Source: Vicugna pacos (lineage: Eukaryota; Chordata; Mammalia; Artiodactyla; Camelidae). From it: 64,000 bases of DNA. Below the pieces are notes generated by a model, which was given only the letters and a program-made list of their open reading frames with translations, was not told the origin of the DNA and did not search any database. The DNA is taken from the NCBI RefSeq assembly GCF_048564905.1, contig NC_132995.1, positions 4,910,501 through 4,974,500 on the forward strand, read 5' to 3'. The translations under genes and the position numbers were made by a program. Below are positions 61,195 through 64,000 of this stretch, piece by piece. Position 1 is the first letter of the stretch. Every line of letters starts with the position of its first letter.

Positions 61195-61571
61195 TTGCCT
61201 GGATGATCGCAGCACCCGCAGTGATCCCTGCTTCTACCCCTGCCCCTGCTACAGTCTGTCATCCATGCAGGAGCTGAGTAAGTCCAGTCTAATACCACTA
61301 TGACCTTCCTTGGCTCAAAACCCACTATGATCTCATACAGAGGAAAATGCAGACCTTACAGTGGCCAAGGTCCTGCGTGAACTGGTCCCCTGTGCTCCCT
61401 CTGACCTCATGGCGTACTCATTTCCTAAAGCCTTGCTCTGGTATACTGACCTCCTGGCTACTCCTCCGCACACCAGGCAAACTCCTGCCCCAGGGCTTTT
61501 GCCCCTGCTGTTTCTTTTGCCTGGAGAGCTCTTGACACAAATATCCACATGGCTTGTACCTCATCCCCTTC

Positions 61572-61737
61572 AAGTCCTTTTTAAAATGTTTTCATTACCT
61601 ACTTAATTTTTTTGGAGGCGGGGAGATAATCAGGTCTATTTACTTATTTAATGGAGGTACTAGGGATTGAACCCAGGACCTGGTGCACGCTAAGCATCGC
61701 TCTACCACTGAGCTACACCGTCCCTGTAAGTCCTTTT
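61572..61737 (-). repeat. Vic-1 type SINE, antisense, with 10-bp duplication
   Basis: The SINE at about 61582-61727 (gattgaacccaggacctggt, ctaccactgagctacacc) is flanked by aagtcctttt at 61572-61581 and 61728-61737. Confidence 0.92.
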
Positions 61738-61984
61738 CTTTTTTTTAAATTGAAGTACTGTTGACCATGCTCTGACAGTTTCTGGTGTACAGCATAGTGT
61801 GTTTTTCTATTCTACACATAGTAGTGTGTATCTGCAAATCCCAAACTCCTAATTTATCCCCAACTCCCCTTTCCCTTTGGTAACCATAAGTTTGTTTTCT
61901 CTGTCTGAGAGTCTGTTTCTTTCCTTCTTTTTTTTTTTTATTTGTGAGCCTGTTTCTGTTTTGTAAGTAAGTTTATCATGGTGT
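61738..61984 (-). repeat. L1 3' end, antisense
   Basis: cagtttctggtgtacagcat, gtatctgcaaatcccaaact, ggtaaccataagtttgtttt and tgttttgtaagtaagtttat. Inserted into L2. Confidence 0.88.
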
Positions 61985-62164
61985 CACTGTCAGTGAGACC
62001 TTGTCCAAAGATCCTATTGTTACCCTTCTTCCCCCAACACCCCCTATCTCTGCTTCTCTGCTTTATTTTCTCCATCACACCCATTATCATATGACTTGAT
62101 GTGTATTTTTGCTTAATTTTTTTGTTTATTTTTTGACCATCAGCGAGAATCTCAACTCCACAAG

Positions 62165-62523
62165 GGTGCAGATTTTTTAAAAAATTGAAGTATAGTTGAT
62201 TTACAATGCTATATAAGTTTCAACTTAGTGTACAACATAGTGATTCAATATTTGTATAGACTACACTCCATTTAAAGTTATTATAGGAGGAGGGTATAGC
62301 TCAGTAGTAGAGTGTGTGCTTAGCATGCATGAGGTCCTAGGTTCAATCCCCAGTACCTCCATTAAAAAATAAATAAATAAACCTACAACCCCCCAAATAA
62401 AGTTATTATAAAATACTGGCTGTATTCCCTGTGCTGTTTAATATATCCTTGTAGCTTATTTATTTTATACATAACAGTTTGTATCTATTAATCGTCTCCC
62501 TCATTTTGAAGGTGCAGATTTTT
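62165..62523 (-). repeat. L1 3' end with 13-bp duplication, itself split by Vic-1
   Basis: ggtgcagattttt at 62165-62177 and 62511-62523 flanks the L1 piece. Inside it a Vic-1 SINE (+, 62286-62398) is flanked by aaagttattata at 62274-62285 and 62399-62410. Confidence 0.95.
62286..62398 (+). repeat. Vic-1 type SINE nested in L1
   Basis: gagggtatagctcagtagta, ggttcaatccccagtacctcc and aaataaataaataaac. A perfect 12-bp duplication indicates a young insertion. Confidence 0.96.
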
Positions 62524-62639
62524 GTCTCTTCTGATTTTTTCATTGCTGTCTCTACAGGGCCTTGAAAATGCATGGCACATAGTAAACGCTCAGTAACTGT
62601 TTGCTGATTGAATGAATCAGTGAAGGGGAACACATCAGT

Positions 62640-63720
62640 GAATAAGGATGTGAAGGAGCTTACCTTTCAAGTGGGGAAGGCATGAAACCAAATTAAAAAA
62701 GAAGTTTACATTAGGCCTGAAGGAATGCTATGCACAAGGTAAAAGAAGGGGAGGTCAGTTATGGGGTGAGGGGAGTTGTCAGAGAAGGTGACACTAGAGC
62801 TGGGACCTGTGCAGTGAGAGGGAGGTGGCTTTGTGAGGTTCAGAGTAAAGTCATTTCAAGTATGACAAACAGCATGTGCAAAGGCCCAGAGACAGGACTG
62901 AGCTTTGCATGTTGAAGGGCCAAAAAAAAGAAGGCCAGTGGGGCTAAGAGGGGGATGAGAGGGAGGTAGAGTCAGGCCCATAAATACAGTGCCAGCCCAC
63001 AGAGAGCTGTCGTGGGGAATAAATGGGTTAATGCATGTAAAGGCCGTTCAAGGGAAATCCTAACTGACTTAACTAGACCAAAAAGGGAAGAAATATTAAT
63101 CTAGGCAGAAAACAGCATGGACCCAGGTCCTGCAGAGAATAAGAAGAATTTGGATGAATACAAGAAATGAGCAAAGGCCATTTATACTGTGTAGAAAGAT
63201 CAAGGGCAAAGAGTGGGGCAAGCCAAGGTTAGCCAGAACCTTGGGGAACTTTGAAGGCCTTGACTAGGAACTGGATTTTGTTCCAATGGCAATTGGGGGG
63301 GGGAGGGGCACTGAAGGGTTCTGGTAAGAGGAGTGACCCAATTTGACAAACTTCAAAATATTACTCTGGCTGTTTTGTGGGCAATGGACTGAGGTGGGAC
63401 AAGGCCAAGAGGAGCCAGGGAGGCCAATGGGGACACTACTACACTGTTCCCGGAAAAAGATGTTGGTGACTGGGACCACACAGAGAGAAGACAACTCCAC
63501 GAGAGAGTCAGGAATTGAGAAGGCTGAGACTTGGAAGACTGGAAGTGGAGGAAGAATTAAATGCAGCTTAGTTTCTCGTTGGGCAGCTGGGTGGATGGTG
63601 GTGCCCTTTATGACAGCAGGAAAGTCTTGAGGAGGAAGCAGCTTTCAGGGTGACATCAAGGACTCTACTTGAGGGTGATGCCTGCAGGTGGAAATGTCCA
63701 GGATCCTGCCAGAAATCTGG
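62640..63720 (-). repeat. Diverged L2-type sequence, antisense
   Basis: ggaactggattttgttccaa, ggagtgacccaatttgacaa and attactctggctgttttgtg parallel the reverse complement of L2 3' coding sequence (the part reading as a relic reverse transcriptase end). Diverged. No gene. Confidence 0.55.
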
Positions 63721-63934
63721 GGAGGGGTCTGGGCTCGAACTGTGACAGCCGTGTATATTATTGTCATGGTGGCGGCCTGCTCACCTAGGCGTATTTGGGA
63801 TATGACCGCCTTCAAAGATGAAAGAATCTAGAGAGCTGAAATATATTCTTTATTTTAGGGATGGAAATCGGATAAGGAAGAAAAATATACCTTTGTTAGC
63901 TGCTGCTTAAGTACCATCGAAAGAATATCCTGCA

Positions 63935-64000
63935 GGGGGAGATAGAAAGCTCAGTGGTAGAGCGCATGCTTAGCATGTATGAGGTCCTAGGTTCAGCACC
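63935..64000 (+). repeat. Vic-1 type SINE, cut by the window end
   Basis: gaaagctcagtggtagagcg, tagcatgtatgaggtcctag and gttcag, then the window stops before the tail. Confidence 0.9.

Larger units (their letters stand above)
60016..62630 (+). repeat. L2 LINE, long, broken up by five younger insertions
   Basis: L2 blocks appear in order: 60290-60460 (ccatccttccagctgctcag), 60900-61040 (catcagcaaatcccaatggc), 61190-61580 (ggatgatcgcagcacccgca, gggcttttgcccctgctgtt), 61985-62165 (agcgagaatctcaactccac) and 62520-62630 (gcatggcacatagtaaacgc, gattgaatgaatc). The gaps hold Vic-1 and L1 copies listed separately. Confidence 0.78.

Overview
The window is mammalian nuclear DNA. It carries thirteen copies of a tRNA-derived SINE of the Vic-1 type, with a Pol III A box reading tagctcagtggtagagc, a B box reading ggttcaatccc and a cctccattaaaaataaataaa tail. 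It also carries many L1 3' ends of the cetartiodactyl type. Together these point to a camelid (camel, llama or alpaca). The gene content (KRAB zinc-finger genes, a vomeronasal V1R relic and HAS1) matches the region equivalent to human 19q13.41, read in the opposite orientation.

Layout. 1-28.7 kb is an AT-rich KRAB-ZNF block, all on the + strand. It begins with a decayed KRAB-A exon (64-190) and an intact 18-finger zinc-finger ORF (3284-4876). A vomeronasal type-1 receptor pseudogene follows (about 11.77-12.83 kb). Next comes a complete KRAB-ZNF gene with its CpG-island/YY1 promoter near 19.4-19.6 kb, start-codon exon at 23467, KRAB-A, KRAB-b and finger exons, a stop at 27949 and a poly(A) signal at 28612. 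28.7-43 kb is a repeat-filled gap. At 31.7-32.2 kb it holds a second promoter of the same KRAB-ZNF type with no recognisable gene behind it. 43-47.5 kb is GC-rich and full of polypurine/polypyrimidine tracts. 47.5-57.5 kb is HAS1 (hyaluronan synthase 1): five coding exons, 583 codons, all splice sites and catalytic motifs readable. 57.5-64 kb holds no recognisable gene, only nested L2, L1 and Vic-1 layers.

Functionally the units are separate. The ZNF genes encode sequence-specific DNA-binding proteins; the second keeps a KRAB domain expected to recruit TRIM28 for silencing. HAS1 makes hyaluronan at the plasma membrane. The most notable points are the orphan ZNF-type promoter, the apparent absence of the FPR genes that lie between the ZNF cluster and HAS1 in human, a strict 339-bp four-finger repeat in the first ZNF, and two unexplained near-perfect duplications (103 bp and 34 bp). 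I found no clearly new biological system. Repeat-family names rest on recalled consensus sequences and their borders are approximate unless target-site duplications are stated.
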